DNA from: Pantoea eucrina
GTDB taxonomy: Bacteria > Pseudomonadota > Gammaproteobacteria > Enterobacterales > Enterobacteriaceae
DNA length: 64,000 bases
Assembly: GCF_002095385.1 (NCBI RefSeq)
Contig: NZ_MIPP01000021.1
Span: 1 to 64,000, forward strand
Reading direction: 5' to 3'
The translations under genes and the position numbers were made by a program. The notes under the pieces were generated by a model that made no database searches, was not told the DNA's origin, and saw only the letters and a program-made list of their open reading frames with translations. Shown here piece by piece: positions 50,141 to 60,462 of the stretch (its first letter is position 1; each line of letters opens with the position of its first letter).

Positions 50141-50169
50141 TTGTAATCAGAATGTGATCGTCCTATACT
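50141..50169 (+). promoter_or_regulatory. sdhC promoter
   Basis: TTGTAA (50141-50146), 17 bases, TATACT (50164-50169). Start of transcription would be near 50176, leaving a leader of about 155 bases to the sdhC start. Confidence 0.6.
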
Positions 50170-50330
50170 GCCGCCAGGTCTCCGGAATACCCTGACACCA
50201 GGAGCCACCCAGCGTTTTACCCGCTTCATTTAACACTGGATGTTGCTATTTTGGTGGCGGTTGTTGTCTGAACACGCTCAGTGCTCTGCTGCAACTCAGG
50301 ACCGGAGGAAGCAAAATAAAAAAGAGCTGT

Positions 50331-50720
50331 GTGGGCAAAACCGTGAAAAAACAAAGACCTGTTAACTTGGATCTCACGACGATCCGGTTTCCCGTTACTG
50401 CAATATCGTCCATTCTCCACCGCGTCTCCGGCGTGATTACGTTTGTCGCTCTCGGAATTCTGCTCTGGTTGCTGGGTCTCTCTCTCTCCTCTCCCGAAGG
50501 TTTTCAGCAAGCGGCATCCATCATGGATAGCTTCTTTGCCAAATTCATTATGTGGGGCATTCTGACCGCGCTGGCCTATCATGCGGCAAGCGGTATCCGT
50601 CATATGCTGGCAGATTTTGGCTTTACCGCAGAGACCCTGCAGGTGGGAACCCGTACCGCGCAGGCGGTTTTTGTTATCACTGTCGTGCTCTCAATTCTGG
50701 CTGGAGTCCTCGTATGGTAA
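50331..50720 (+). CDS. sdhC: Succinate dehydrogenase cytochrome b556 subunit SdhC
   Basis: SdhC anchors the enzyme and, with SdhD, binds heme b and ubiquinone. Starting at GTG 50331 gives 129 residues, the E. coli length, with [17 protein letters not shown] matching from residue 5. Three helices follow; [12 protein letters not shown] holds quinone-site residues and SGIRHMLAD the heme His84. A GTG four codons on is the alternative start. Its end overlaps sdhD by 7 bases. Confidence 0.96.
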   Translation: MGKTVKKQRPVNLDLTTIRFPVTAISSILHRVSGVITFVALGILLWLLGLSLSSPEGFQQAASIMDSFFAKFIMWGILTALAYHAASGIRHMLADFGFTAETLQVGTRTAQAVFVITVVLSILAGVLVW

Positions 50721-51061
50721 GCAATGCTTCTGCTTTAGGACGCAACGGTATCCACGACTGGCTTCTGGTCCGTGCTTCCGCAATCCTGATTACGCTCTAC
50801 ATCATCTATCTGCTCGGTTTCGTCGTCATGACCGATACGCTGACCTATGATGTCTGGCGCGGCTTTTTCGCCTCCTCCTTCACCAAAGTGTTTACGCTGC
50901 TGACCCTGTTCTCCATTCTGGTTCACGGCTGGATCGGTATGTGGCAGGTACTGACTGACTACGTGAAAGCGCTGGCGCCGCGTTTGTTGCTGCAGCTGGT
51001 TATTGTGGTCGCGCTGTTGTCGTATGCCGTTTATGGCACTGTTGTTGTGTGGGGTGTGTAA
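50714..51061 (+). CDS. sdhD: Succinate dehydrogenase membrane anchor SdhD
   Basis: SdhD is the second anchor subunit. ATG at 50714 gives 115 residues as in E. coli: [22 protein letters not shown], three helices, and [15 protein letters not shown]. It overlaps the sdhC stop and directly abuts sdhA. In E. coli RyhB pairs near this start to turn down the operon in low iron. Confidence 0.97.
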   Translation: MVSNASALGRNGIHDWLLVRASAILITLYIIYLLGFVVMTDTLTYDVWRGFFASSFTKVFTLLTLFSILVHGWIGMWQVLTDYVKALAPRLLLQLVIVVALLSYAVYGTVVVWGV

Positions 51062-52828
51062 ATGAATTTGCCAGTCAGAGAATTTGATGCCGTGGTGATC
51101 GGCGCAGGTGGCGCGGGTATGCGCGCGGCACTGCAAATCTCCCAGTCGGGCCAGAGCTGTGCCCTGTTATCGAAAGTTTTTCCAACCCGTTCCCATACCG
51201 TATCGGCGCAGGGCGGCATTACCGTTGCGCTGGGTAACACCCATGACGATAACTGGGAATGGCATATGTACGATACCGTAAAAGGTTCCGACTACATCGG
51301 GGACCAGGACGCGATCGAATACATGTGTAAAACCGGTCCGGAAGCGATTCTGGAACTGGAGCATATGGGACTGCCGTTCTCCCGTTTAGAAGATGGCCGC
51401 GTTTATCAGCGTCCGTTTGGTGGCCAGTCCAAAAACTTTGGCGGCGAGCAGGCCGCACGTACCGCTGCGGCCGCTGACCGTACCGGTCACGCGCTGCTGC
51501 ATACGCTGTATCAGCAGAACCTGAAAAACAAAACCACCATCTTCTCCGAATGGTATGCGCTGGATCTGGTGAAAAACGCAGATGGTGCGATTGTGGGTTG
51601 TACCGCTATCTGCATTGAAACCGGTGAAACCGTCTACTTCAAAGCCAAAGCGACTATTCTGGCAACCGGCGGCGCGGGACGTATCTACCAGTCCACCACC
51701 AACGCGCACATCAATACCGGCGACGGCGTCGGCATGGCAATTCGTGCGGGTGTTCCGATGCAGGATATGGAGATGTGGCAGTTCCACCCGACCGGCATTG
51801 CTGGCGCGGGCGTACTCGTCACCGAGGGCTGCCGTGGTGAAGGCGGCTATCTGCTGAACAAACATGGCGAACGCTTCATGGAGCGCTATGCGCCTAACGC
51901 CAAAGATCTGGCGGGCCGTGACGTTGTTGCGCGTTCAATGATGGTTGAGATCCGTGAAGGTCGCGGCTGCGATGGCCCGTGGGGTCCGCATATCAAACTG
52001 AAGCTCGATCATCTTGGGGCTGAGGTGCTTGAGTCGCGCCTGCCTGGCATTCTTGAGCTGTCGCGCACCTTTGCGCATGTCGATCCGGTTAAAGAGCCAA
52101 TTCCGGTTATTCCAACCTGTCACTACATGATGGGCGGTATTCCGACCCGCGTCACCGGACAGGCGCTGCGCGTGAATGAACAGGGCGAAGATGAAGTGAT
52201 CCCGGGCCTGTTTGCGGTTGGCGAGATCGCCTGCGTATCGGTGCACGGTGCTAACCGTCTGGGCGGTAACTCACTGCTGGATCTGGTGGTATTTGGTCGC
52301 GCGGCAGGGGTGCACCTGATGGAGTGTATCGCTGAGCAGGGCGAGCTGCGCGATGCTACCGCGGAAGAGATCGATGCGGCGATGGCGCGCTTCAATCGCT
52401 GGGAAAATAACACCACGGGTGAAGATCCGGTGGAAATCCGCAAAGCGCTGCAGCGCTGCATGCAGAACAACTTCTCGGTGTTCCGCGAAGGTGACGCCAT
52501 GCGTGAAGGCCTGGCCGAGCTGAAAGCGATTCGCGAGCGTCTGAAGAGTGCGCGTCTGGATGACCGCTCACCCGATTTCAATACGCAGCGTATCGAATGT
52601 CTGGAGCTGGATAACCTGATGGAAACCGCTTATGCAACCGCGGTTGCCGCAAACTTCCGCACTGAAAGCCGTGGCGCACATAGCCGCTTCGACTATCCGG
52701 AGCGTGATGATGCAAACTGGCTGTGTCACAGTCTCTATGTTCCGCAAACGGAAAGCATGACGCGCCGTGAGGTGAACATGCAGCCGAAACTGCGCGCGGC
52801 CTTCCCGCCGAAAGCGCGTACCTATTAA
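51062..52828 (+). CDS. sdhA: Succinate dehydrogenase flavoprotein SdhA
   Basis: SdhA oxidises succinate with covalently bound FAD. The 588 residues (E. coli 588) show [14 protein letters not shown], the flavin-linking His45 in [11 protein letters not shown], substrate-site [19 protein letters not shown], active Arg region [12 protein letters not shown], and [18 protein letters not shown]. No gap to sdhD. Confidence 0.98.
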   Translation: MNLPVREFDAVVIGAGGAGMRAALQISQSGQSCALLSKVFPTRSHTVSAQGGITVALGNTHDDNWEWHMYDTVKGSDYIGDQDAIEYMCKTGPEAILELEHMGLPFSRLEDGRVYQRPFGGQSKNFGGEQAARTAAAADRTGHALLHTLYQQNLKNKTTIFSEWYALDLVKNADGAIVGCTAICIETGETVYFKAKATILATGGAGRIYQSTTNAHINTGDGVGMAIRAGVPMQDMEMWQFHPTGIAGAGVLVTEGCRGEGGYLLNKHGERFMERYAPNAKDLAGRDVVARSMMVEIREGRGCDGPWGPHIKLKLDHLGAEVLESRLPGILELSRTFAHVDPVKEPIPVIPTCHYMMGGIPTRVTGQALRVNEQGEDEVIPGLFAVGEIACVSVHGANRLGGNSLLDLVVFGRAAGVHLMECIAEQGELRDATAEEIDAAMARFNRWENNTTGEDPVEIRKALQRCMQNNFSVFREGDAMREGLAELKAIRERLKSARLDDRSPDFNTQRIECLELDNLMETAYATAVAANFRTESRGAHSRFDYPERDDANWLCHSLYVPQTESMTRREVNMQPKLRAAFPPKARTY

Positions 52829-52842
52829 TTGCGGAGGTCATG

Positions 52843-53559
52843 ATGAAACTCGAATTTTCAATCTACCGTTATAACCCGGACGTCGATGACAAGCCGCGCA
52901 TGCAGGATTACACCCTGGAGTCGGAAGACGGGCGCGACATGATGCTGCTGGATGCGCTGATTCGGCTGAAAGAGCAGGATCCAACGCTGGCGTTTCGTCG
53001 CTCGTGCCGCGAGGGTGTCTGCGGCTCAGATGGTCTGAACATGAACGGCAAAAATGGTCTGGCCTGCATTACTCCGGTCTCAGCACTGGGTAACGGCAGT
53101 AAAAAGATCGTGATTCGCCCGCTGCCAGGTTTGCCGGTTGTGCGCGATCTGGTGGTCGACATGAGCCAGTTCTATACGCAGTATGAGAAAATCAAACCGT
53201 TCCTGCTGAACAACGGTGAGAATCCGCCGGCGCGTGAGCATCTGCAGAGCCCGTCGGAGCGTGAGCACCTTGATGGCCTGTATGAGTGTATTCTCTGCGC
53301 CTGCTGCTCAACCTCCTGCCCGTCGTTCTGGTGGAACCCGGATAAGTTTATCGGTCCGGCCGGTCTGCTGGCTGCCTATCGCTTCCTGATTGACAGCCGC
53401 GACACGGAAACGGATGCGCGTCTCGACAATCTGAGTGATGCTTTCAGCGTATTCCGCTGTCACAGCATCATGAACTGTGTGAGCGTATGTCCGAAAGGGC
53501 TGAACCCGACGCGCGCCATCGGCCATATCAAGTCGATGCTGCTGCAGCGCGGGGCGTAA
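52843..53559 (+). CDS. sdhB: Succinate dehydrogenase iron-sulfur subunit SdhB
   Basis: SdhB carries [2Fe-2S], [4Fe-4S] and [3Fe-4S] clusters passing electrons to quinone. The second ATG (52843) is preferred over 52840: it is 5 bases from GGAGG and gives 238 residues as in E. coli. Cluster motifs: CREGVCGSDGLNMNG, CILCACCSTSC, and RCHSIMNCVSVCPKGLNP. Confidence 0.97.
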   Translation: MKLEFSIYRYNPDVDDKPRMQDYTLESEDGRDMMLLDALIRLKEQDPTLAFRRSCREGVCGSDGLNMNGKNGLACITPVSALGNGSKKIVIRPLPGLPVVRDLVVDMSQFYTQYEKIKPFLLNNGENPPAREHLQSPSEREHLDGLYECILCACCSTSCPSFWWNPDKFIGPAGLLAAYRFLIDSRDTETDARLDNLSDAFSVFRCHSIMNCVSVCPKGLNPTRAIGHIKSMLLQRGA

Positions 53560-53571
53560 AGCTAAGAAGTC

Positions 53572-53639
53572 CTGCCGGGAACTCAGGTTCCCGGCAGCGT
53601 ATGGAAGCCTCTATAAGCGCGGTGCTGACCACGCTTATA
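53572..53639 (+). repeat. two tandem hairpins between sdhB and sucA
   Basis: First stem CTGCCGGGAAC-TCAG-GTTCCCGGCAG (53572-53597), 11 perfect pairs. Second stem TATAAGCG and CGCTTATA enclose GGT-GCTG-ACC with a C/A mismatch (53612-53639). Neither has a T-tract, so they probably shape mRNA processing or stability within the sdh-suc transcript rather than end it. Confidence 0.8.
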
Positions 53640-53765
53640 AAGGTTCCCTTACGGGCCCGGCGCCGGTAGCGCACAGGTTCGTATCGCTGAACTCACTACG
53701 GCAAGCCGTGAAAGCGGCAACAAATGAAACCTCATAAAAAGCAGCTTAATGCTTAAGGGATCACA

Positions 53766-56573
53766 ATGCAGAACAGCGCGATGAAACCCTGGCTGGACTC
53801 CTCCTGGCTGGCCGGCGCGAACCAGTCTTACATAGAGCAACTCTATGAGGATTTCCTGACCGATCCTGACTCTGTTGATGAAGTGTGGCGCGACCTGTTC
53901 CAGCAGTTGCCAGGTACCGGCGTAAAACCAGAGCAGTTTCACTCCACGACGCGTGACTATTTCCGCCGCCTGGCGAAGGATGCTACCCGCTACACCTCTA
54001 CCGTTACCGATCCGGCTACTAACTCCAAACAGGTTAAAGTCCTGCAGCTGATTAACGCGTTCCGTTTCCGCGGCCATCAGCACGCTAATCTTGATCCGCT
54101 TGGCCTGTGGAAACAGGATATCGTGGCCGATCTCGACCCGGCCTTTCACGATCTGACCGACGCCGATTTTCAGGAAAGCTTCAACGTAGGCTCATTTGCG
54201 ATTGGCAAAGAGACGATGAAGCTGGCCGATCTCTACGCCGCCCTGCAGCAGACCTACTGCGGGTCGATTGGCGCAGAGTATATGCACATCAACAACACTG
54301 AAGAGAAGCGCTGGATCCAGCAGCGTCTTGAATCAGTGGCTGGACAGGCTTCATTCAGCGCGGAAGAGAAAAAAGGCTTCCTGAAAGAGCTGACCGCAGC
54401 CGAAGGTCTGGAAAAATATCTTGGGGCGAAATTCCCCGGCGCCAAACGCTTCTCACTGGAAGGTGGCGATGCGCTGGTGCCTATGCTGCGCGAAATGATT
54501 CGCCACGCAGGGAAAAGCGGCACGCGCGAAGTGGTGCTGGGTATGGCGCACCGCGGACGTCTGAACGTGCTGATCAACGTACTGGGCAAAAAGCCGCAGG
54601 ATCTGTTTGATGAGTTCGCCGGCAAGCACAAAGAGCATCTGGGTACCGGTGATGTGAAATACCACATGGGCTTCTCTTCCGATGTTGAAACCGAAGGGGG
54701 CCTGGTGCATCTGGCACTGGCGTTTAACCCGTCGCATCTGGAGATTGTCAGCCCGGTTGTCATGGGCTCCGTACGCGCCCGCCTCGATCGTCTCTCTGAG
54801 CCGGGCAGTAACAAAGTTCTGCCTATCACCATTCACGGTGACGCAGCGGTAATTGGTCAGGGTGTGGTGCAGGAAACCCTGAACATGTCGCAGGCGCGTG
54901 GTTATGAAGTTGGCGGTACGGTGCGTATCGTGATCAATAACCAGGTTGGCTTTACCACGTCAAATCCAAGAGATGCGCGCTCCACGCCTTATTGTACTGA
55001 TATCGGTAAGATGGTGCTGGCACCTATTTTCCACGTGAACGCGGACGATCCGGAAGCCGTTGCTTTTGTTACCCGTCTGGCGCTCGACTACCGCAACACC
55101 TTTAAGCGTGATGTCTTTATCGATCTGGTCTGCTATCGCCGTCATGGCCATAACGAAGCGGATGAGCCAAGTGCAACGCAGCCGCTGATGTATCAGAAGA
55201 TTAAAAAGCATCCGACGCCGCGTAAACTTTACGCCGACCGCCTGCAGAGCCAGGGCGTAGCCTCGCAGGAAGATGCCACTGAACTGGTTAACCTCTATCG
55301 CGATGCGCTGGATGCCGGTGAGTGCGTGGTGCCGGAATGGCGCCCGATGAGCCTGCACTCGTTTACCTGGTCCCCTTATCTCAACCACGAGTGGGATGAG
55401 AGCTACCCGGAAACGGTTGAGCTGAAACGCCTGCAGGAGCTGGCGCGCCGTATCAGCACGGTTCCGGAAGCGGTTGAAGTGCAGTCGCGCGTGGCCAAAA
55501 TTTACAACGACCGCAAAGAGATGGCGGAAGGCAACAAACCGTTTGACTGGGGCGGGGCAGAGAATCTGGCCTACGCCACGCTGGTGGATGAAGGCATTCC
55601 GGTGCGTCTCTCTGGCGAAGATTCCGGACGCGGCACCTTCTTCCACCGCCATGCGGTGATCCACAACCAGCTGAATGGCTCTACCTATACGCCGCTGCAC
55701 CATATTCATAATGGTCAGGGAGAGTTCAAAGTCTGGGACTCCGTGCTGTCGGAAGAGGCGGTACTGGCGTTTGAATATGGCTACGCCACCGCAGAGCCGC
55801 GCGTGCTGACCATCTGGGAAGCGCAGTTTGGTGACTTTGCCAACGGCGCACAGGTGGTTATCGATCAGTTCATCAGCTCGGGCGAGCAGAAGTGGGGCCG
55901 CATGTGTGGCCTGGTGATGCTGCTGCCGCACGGCTATGAAGGTCAGGGTCCGGAGCACTCCTCAGCGCGCCTGGAGCGTTATCTGCAGCTCTGCGCTGAG
56001 CAGAATATGCAGGTTTGCGTGCCATCTACCCCGGCTCAGGTTTACCACATGCTGCGTCGTCAGGCGCTGCGCGGTATGCGCCGTCCGCTGATTGTGATGT
56101 CGCCGAAGTCGCTGCTGCGTCATCCGCTGGCGATCTCCAGCCTGGACGATCTGGCAAACGGCAGCTTCCAGCCGGCGATTGGCGAGATCGATGCGCTCGA
56201 TCCGCAGCAGGTTAAACGCGTGGTGCTCTGTTCAGGTAAGGTCTACTACGATCTGCTGGAACAGCGTCGCAAAAACGAGCAGAGCGATGTTGCCATTGTG
56301 CGCATCGAGCAGCTCTATCCTTTCCCGCACAAAGCGGTACAGGAAGCGTTAAAAGATTACGCCCATGTCCAGGATTTCGTCTGGTGTCAGGAAGAGCCGC
56401 TCAATCAGGGCGCATGGTATTGCAGTCAGCATCATTTCCGCGAAGTGGTTCCCTTTGGTGCGTCGCTGCGTTACGCAGGCCGTCCGGCATCTGCTTCACC
56501 GGCCGTGGGCTATATGTCCGTACATCAACAACAGCAGCAAGACCTGGTCAACGACGCGCTGAACCTTGGTTAA
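53766..56573 (+). CDS. sucA: 2-oxoglutarate dehydrogenase E1 component
   Basis: SucA is the thiamine-diphosphate decarboxylase of the oxoglutarate dehydrogenase complex. The 935 residues (E. coli 933) include the N-terminal E2-binding helix (SSWLAGANQSYIEQLYEDFL), HRGRLNVLINVLGK, the ThDP region GDAAVIGQGVVQETLNMS and NNQVGFTTSNP, and the C-terminal transketolase-like domain (RGTFFHRHAVIHNQ, LPHGYEGQGPEHSSARLER). Confidence 0.98.
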   Translation: MQNSAMKPWLDSSWLAGANQSYIEQLYEDFLTDPDSVDEVWRDLFQQLPGTGVKPEQFHSTTRDYFRRLAKDATRYTSTVTDPATNSKQVKVLQLINAFRFRGHQHANLDPLGLWKQDIVADLDPAFHDLTDADFQESFNVGSFAIGKETMKLADLYAALQQTYCGSIGAEYMHINNTEEKRWIQQRLESVAGQASFSAEEKKGFLKELTAAEGLEKYLGAKFPGAKRFSLEGGDALVPMLREMIRHAGKSGTREVVLGMAHRGRLNVLINVLGKKPQDLFDEFAGKHKEHLGTGDVKYHMGFSSDVETEGGLVHLALAFNPSHLEIVSPVVMGSVRARLDRLSEPGSNKVLPITIHGDAAVIGQGVVQETLNMSQARGYEVGGTVRIVINNQVGFTTSNPRDARSTPYCTDIGKMVLAPIFHVNADDPEAVAFVTRLALDYRNTFKRDVFIDLVCYRRHGHNEADEPSATQPLMYQKIKKHPTPRKLYADRLQSQGVASQEDATELVNLYRDALDAGECVVPEWRPMSLHSFTWSPYLNHEWDESYPETVELKRLQELARRISTVPEAVEVQSRVAKIYNDRKEMAEGNKPFDWGGAENLAYATLVDEGIPVRLSGEDSGRGTFFHRHAVIHNQLNGSTYTPLHHIHNGQGEFKVWDSVLSEEAVLAFEYGYATAEPRVLTIWEAQFGDFANGAQVVIDQFISSGEQKWGRMCGLVMLLPHGYEGQGPEHSSARLERYLQLCAEQNMQVCVPSTPAQVYHMLRRQALRGMRRPLIVMSPKSLLRHPLAISSLDDLANGSFQPAIGEIDALDPQQVKRVVLCSGKVYYDLLEQRRKNEQSDVAIVRIEQLYPFPHKAVQEALKDYAHVQDFVWCQEEPLNQGAWYCSQHHFREVVPFGASLRYAGRPASASPAVGYMSVHQQQQQDLVNDALNLG

Positions 56574-56588
56574 TAAAAAGGAAAGAAA

Positions 56589-57803
56589 ATGAGTAGCGTA
56601 GAAATTCTCGTTCCCGATTTACCTGAATCCGTAGCGGACGCAACGGTTGCAACCTGGCACAAAAAACCTGGCGATGCAGTCAGCCGTGATGAAGTGCTGG
56701 TCGAAATTGAAACCGATAAAGTGGTGCTGGAAGTTCCTGCTGCTGCTGATGGTATTCTGGAAGCCGTGCTGGAAGAAGAGGGTGCTACCGTCACCTCGCG
56801 CCAGCTGCTTGGTCGCCTGAAAGAGGGCAACAGCGGCGGGAAAGAGACCTCAGCGAAAGTTGAGAGCAATGAATCTGCACCGGCACAGCGCCAGTCCGCG
56901 TCGCTGGAAGAAGAGAGCAGCGACGCGCTGAGCCCTGCTGTACGCCGTCTGATCGCGGAAAACAATCTCGACGCCAGCCAGATCAAAGGCACCGGCGTGG
57001 GTGGCCGACTGACGCGCGAAGATATTGAAAAGCACCTGGCGAAAAAGCCGGAAGCGAAAGCGGCTCCGGCTGCTGAAGCGGCGGCTCCGGCTCCGGTTGC
57101 TAACCGCAGCGAGAAGCGCGTGCCGATGACCCGCCTGCGCAAACGCGTGGCTGAGCGTCTGCTGGAAGCGAAAAACAGCACCGCCATGCTGACCACGTTC
57201 AACGAAATCAACATGAAGCCCATCATGGATCTGCGCAAGCAGTATGGTGAGGCGTTTGAAAAACGTCACGGTGTACGCCTGGGCTTTATGTCCTTCTACA
57301 TCAAAGCGGTCGTTGAAGCCCTGAAGCGCTTCCCGGAAGTGAACGCCTCTATCGATGGCGAAGATGTGGTGTACCACAACTACTTCGATGTCAGCATCGC
57401 CGTTTCTACGCCGCGCGGTCTGGTGACGCCAGTGCTGAAAGATGTGGATGCGCTGAGCATGGCGGATATCGAGAAGAAAATTAAAGAGCTGGCGGTGAAA
57501 GGCCGTGATGGCAAGCTGACAGTTGAAGAGCTGACCGGCGGTAACTTCACCATCACCAACGGCGGCGTGTTTGGTTCGCTGATGTCAACGCCAATCATTA
57601 ACCCGCCGCAGAGCGCCATTCTGGGCATGCACGCCATTAAAGATCGTCCAATGGCGGTCAATGGTCAGGTGGTGATCCTGCCGATGATGTATCTGGCGCT
57701 CTCTTACGATCACCGTCTGATCGATGGCCGTGAATCGGTAGGCTATCTGGTCGCAGTGAAAGAGATGCTGGAAGATCCGGCTCGTCTGCTGCTGGATGTC
57801 TGA
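56589..57803 (+). CDS. sucB: 2-oxoglutarate dehydrogenase E2, dihydrolipoyl succinyltransferase
   Basis: SucB forms the 24-mer core and transfers the succinyl group to CoA. The 404 residues have one lipoyl domain (lipoyl Lys in [13 protein letters not shown], about residue 44), an E3-binding domain ([28 protein letters not shown]), an Ala/Pro linker, and the catalytic domain with [11 protein letters not shown]. It follows sucA by 15 bases. Confidence 0.98.
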   Translation: MSSVEILVPDLPESVADATVATWHKKPGDAVSRDEVLVEIETDKVVLEVPAAADGILEAVLEEEGATVTSRQLLGRLKEGNSGGKETSAKVESNESAPAQRQSASLEEESSDALSPAVRRLIAENNLDASQIKGTGVGGRLTREDIEKHLAKKPEAKAAPAAEAAAPAPVANRSEKRVPMTRLRKRVAERLLEAKNSTAMLTTFNEINMKPIMDLRKQYGEAFEKRHGVRLGFMSFYIKAVVEALKRFPEVNASIDGEDVVYHNYFDVSIAVSTPRGLVTPVLKDVDALSMADIEKKIKELAVKGRDGKLTVEELTGGNFTITNGGVFGSLMSTPIINPPQSAILGMHAIKDRPMAVNGQVVILPMMYLALSYDHRLIDGRESVGYLVAVKEMLEDPARLLLDV

Positions 57804-57811
57804 TTTTCGCC

Positions 57812-57833
57812 GGGCGCGCAGCGATGCGCGCCC
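57812..57833 (+). repeat. GC-rich hairpin between sucB and sucC
   Basis: GGGCGCGCA-GCGA-TGCGCGCCC: nine perfect pairs with a GNRA tetraloop, 8 bases after the sucB stop and without a T-tract. Likely an mRNA stability or processing element. Confidence 0.8.
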
Positions 57834-57870
57834 ACATTTAAATGTTTCAGATCTGAATGGATAGAACATC

Positions 57871-59037
57871 ATGAACTTACACGAATACCAGGCGAAGCAG
57901 CTGTTTGCACGGTATGGTATGCCAGCACCGACTGGTTATGCCTGCACCACGCCACGTGAAGCCGAAGAAGCCGCCTCAAAAATTGGCGCAGGCCCGTGGG
58001 TAGTGAAATGTCAGGTTCATGCCGGTGGCCGTGGTAAAGCGGGCGGCGTGAAGGTAGTGAAAAGTAAAGAAGAGATCCGTGCATTTGCTGAGCACTGGCT
58101 GGGTAAACGTCTGGTGACCTATCAGACAGATGCGCTGGGCCAGCCGGTTAACCAGATTCTGGTTGAAGCGGCAACCGATATCGATCAGGAACTCTATCTG
58201 GGTGCGGTCGTCGATCGCGCTACGCGCCGCGTGATCTTCATGGCATCAACCGAAGGCGGTGTGGAAATTGAAAAGGTGGCGGAAGAGACTCCGCACCTGA
58301 TCCACAAAATGGCGCTCGACCCGTTAGCGGGACCGCAGCCATACCAGGGCCGCGAACTGGCGTTCAAACTGGGTCTGACCGGTAAGCAGGTCAGCCAGTT
58401 CACCAAAATCTTTATGGGTCTGGCTACCATGTTCCTGGAGCGCGATCTGGCGATGGTTGAGATCAACCCGCTGGTGATCACCAAACAGGGCGACCTGATC
58501 TGCCTGGATGGCAAGCTGGGCGCAGACGGCAACGCGCTGTTCCGCCAGCCTGAACTGCGCGAAATGCGCGATCCAAGCCAGGAAGATCCACGCGAAGCGC
58601 ACGCAACGCAGTGGGAGCTGAACTATGTCGCGCTGGAAGGCAACATTGGCTGTATGGTCAACGGTGCGGGTCTGGCGATGGGCACAATGGATATCGTGAA
58701 GCATCACGGTGGCCAGCCTGCAAACTTCCTTGATGTCGGCGGCGGCGCAACTAAAGAGCGCGTAACCGAAGCCTTCAAAATCATCCTCTCTGACGACGCG
58801 GTAAAAGCGGTATTCGTTAACATCTTCGGCGGTATTGTCCGTTGCGATCTGATCGCTGATGGCATCATCGGCGCAGTGGCAGAAGTGGGTGTCAACGTGC
58901 CGGTAGTGGTACGTCTGGAAGGTAACAACGCTGAGCTGGGCGCTAAGAAACTGGCGGACAGCGGTCTGAACATCATTGCAGCAACCAGCCTGACAGACGC
59001 GGCACAGCGTGTTGTTGCTGCAGCGGAGGGTAAATAA
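57871..59037 (+). CDS. sucC: Succinyl-CoA synthetase beta subunit
   Basis: SucC binds ADP/GDP and Mg and, with SucD, makes ATP from succinyl-CoA. The 388 residues (E. coli 388) have the ATP-grasp domain ([45 protein letters not shown]) and the C-terminal domain with [18 protein letters not shown] and [15 protein letters not shown]. Its stop overlaps sucD's start (TAATG). Confidence 0.98.
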   Translation: MNLHEYQAKQLFARYGMPAPTGYACTTPREAEEAASKIGAGPWVVKCQVHAGGRGKAGGVKVVKSKEEIRAFAEHWLGKRLVTYQTDALGQPVNQILVEAATDIDQELYLGAVVDRATRRVIFMASTEGGVEIEKVAEETPHLIHKMALDPLAGPQPYQGRELAFKLGLTGKQVSQFTKIFMGLATMFLERDLAMVEINPLVITKQGDLICLDGKLGADGNALFRQPELREMRDPSQEDPREAHATQWELNYVALEGNIGCMVNGAGLAMGTMDIVKHHGGQPANFLDVGGGATKERVTEAFKIILSDDAVKAVFVNIFGGIVRCDLIADGIIGAVAEVGVNVPVVVRLEGNNAELGAKKLADSGLNIIAATSLTDAAQRVVAAAEGK

Positions 59038-59912
59038 TGTCCATTCTGATCGACAAGAACACCAAAGTCATCTGCCAGGGTTTCACCGGTGGCCAGGGGA
59101 CTTTTCACTCTGAGCAGGCGCTGGCCTATGGCACGCAGCTGGTTGGCGGCGTAACGCCAGGTAAAGGCGGCACTACCCATCTGGGCCTGCCGGTGTTCAA
59201 TACCGTGCGTGAAGCGGTAGAAGCGACCGGCGCAACGGCGACGGTTATCTACGTTCCGGCTCCGTTCTGCAAAGACGGTATCCTGGAAGCGATCGACGCG
59301 GGCATCAAGCTGATCATCACCATCACTGAAGGTATTCCGACGCTGGATATGCTGACTGTGAAAATGAAGCTGGATGAAGCAGGCGTGCGCATGATTGGCC
59401 CTAACTGCCCTGGCGTGATCACCCCAGGCGAATGCAAAATCGGCATTATGCCAGGCCACATTCACCAGCCAGGCCGCGTGGGCATCGTGTCACGTTCCGG
59501 CACCCTGACCTATGAAGCGGTTAAGCAGACCACAGATATTGGCTATGGCCAGTCTACCTGTGTCGGTATCGGTGGCGACCCGATCCCGGGCTCTAACTTC
59601 ATCGATATTCTGCAGATGTTCCAGGACGATCCGCAGACCGAAGCGATTGTGATGATCGGTGAAATCGGCGGCAGCGCGGAAGAAGAAGCGGCAGCCTTTA
59701 TCAAAGAGCACGTCACCAAGCCGGTTGTCGGCTACATCGCAGGCGTAACGGCGCCGAAAGGCAAACGTATGGGCCATGCTGGCGCCATCATTGCCGGCGG
59801 TAAAGGCACGGCTGACGAGAAGTTTGCTGCGCTGGAAGCGGCAGGTGTGAAAACCGTCCGCAGCCTGGCCGATATCGGTGATGCGGTAAAAGCGGTTCTG
59901 CCTGCTAACTGA
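59037..59912 (+). CDS. sucD: Succinyl-CoA synthetase alpha subunit
   Basis: SucD binds CoA and carries the phosphohistidine. The 291 residues (E. coli 289) include [16 protein letters not shown], the CoA-binding [28 protein letters not shown], and the active His in [20 protein letters not shown]. It closes the sdh-suc operon. Confidence 0.98.
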   Translation: MSILIDKNTKVICQGFTGGQGTFHSEQALAYGTQLVGGVTPGKGGTTHLGLPVFNTVREAVEATGATATVIYVPAPFCKDGILEAIDAGIKLIITITEGIPTLDMLTVKMKLDEAGVRMIGPNCPGVITPGECKIGIMPGHIHQPGRVGIVSRSGTLTYEAVKQTTDIGYGQSTCVGIGGDPIPGSNFIDILQMFQDDPQTEAIVMIGEIGGSAEEEAAAFIKEHVTKPVVGYIAGVTAPKGKRMGHAGAIIAGGKGTADEKFAALEAAGVKTVRSLADIGDAVKAVLPAN

Positions 59913-59933
59913 TTGCGCTGACTGAATAAGCAT

Positions 59934-59959
59934 AAGCCACCTGCGGGTGGCTTTTTTTA
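59934..59959 (+). terminator. terminator of the sdh-suc operon (possible SdhX sRNA 3' end)
   Basis: AAGCCACC-TGCG-GGTGGCTT followed by TTTTTT, 21 bases after the sucD stop. In E. coli the 3' UTR of this operon yields the sRNA SdhX (RybD). The position fits, but the UTR here is short and I could not compare sequences. Confidence 0.9.
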
Positions 59960-60462
59960 TGCCTGCAGCGTAGCGGTTTTCATTTATTATCCGACGCGGC
60001 GGATTTTAAAGTTAATAACTCACAGAAAAAGTAATCGTAATTTTAATTAAACGCGGCAGCTTTTGACATCGCTTTAACAACTCTTTCAGGCTACATATTC
60101 GTAAACTTTATATCTTAATCCAGATCAAATAATAGCGTGTTATAGCAAACTTTACTGCTGGCTAAAAACAACCCGGCCGGTATAAATTGCGCTGCATCAA
60201 ATCACAGTTTTGCCACGGATAACAGCCGTCTGAGTCGTATGCCCCCGGATAAATATTGTGGCATCTGACGCTGACGCCTGCATGACAGAAATGTGAAGCG
60301 ATATTTTCAGGGAATTATCACCACTATTACTCGCTCATTCCGGGCCGCAGATTGCGCTGTCTGCGGGTAATAAAACCGGAATTAATAATCAGCCGTTCCT
60401 GCACGCTGTTGCGCCGTTTACCGTCCGGCAACACAGCGGCATGCGAAGAGCAAGGAGTTCTC
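59960..60462. promoter_or_regulatory. cydA upstream control region
   Basis: About 500 bases without a gene, A/T-rich from 59980 to 60200. cydAB of E. coli is activated by ArcA in low oxygen and repressed by FNR without oxygen from a long upstream region. Here GTTAAT-like ArcA half-sites (60013) and an FNR-like site (60115-60128) are seen. An in-frame upstream extension of cydA to 60352 lacks homology. Confidence 0.6.
60115..60128. promoter_or_regulatory. candidate FNR site upstream of cydA
   Basis: TTAAT-CCAG-ATCAA differs from the FNR consensus TTGAT-N4-ATCAA by one base. It lies 335 bases before the cydA start codon. Confidence 0.45.

Larger units (their letters stand above)
49699..50330. 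promoter_or_regulatory. gltA-sdhC divergent control region
   Basis: A 632-base non-coding gap. The right half contains the sdhC promoter (50141-50169) and a CRP-like site (50088-50103); the left half is the long gltA leader, where I see no clear gene. The stretch 49920-50110 is very A/T-rich, suitable for ArcA binding. In E. coli both units are under ArcA and CRP and the sdh leader is a target of sRNAs RyhB and Spot 42. Confidence 0.7.

Noticed and set aside
54960-55958. 332-codon open frame opposite sucA
   Set aside because: It is a shadow of the highly biased sucA coding sequence.
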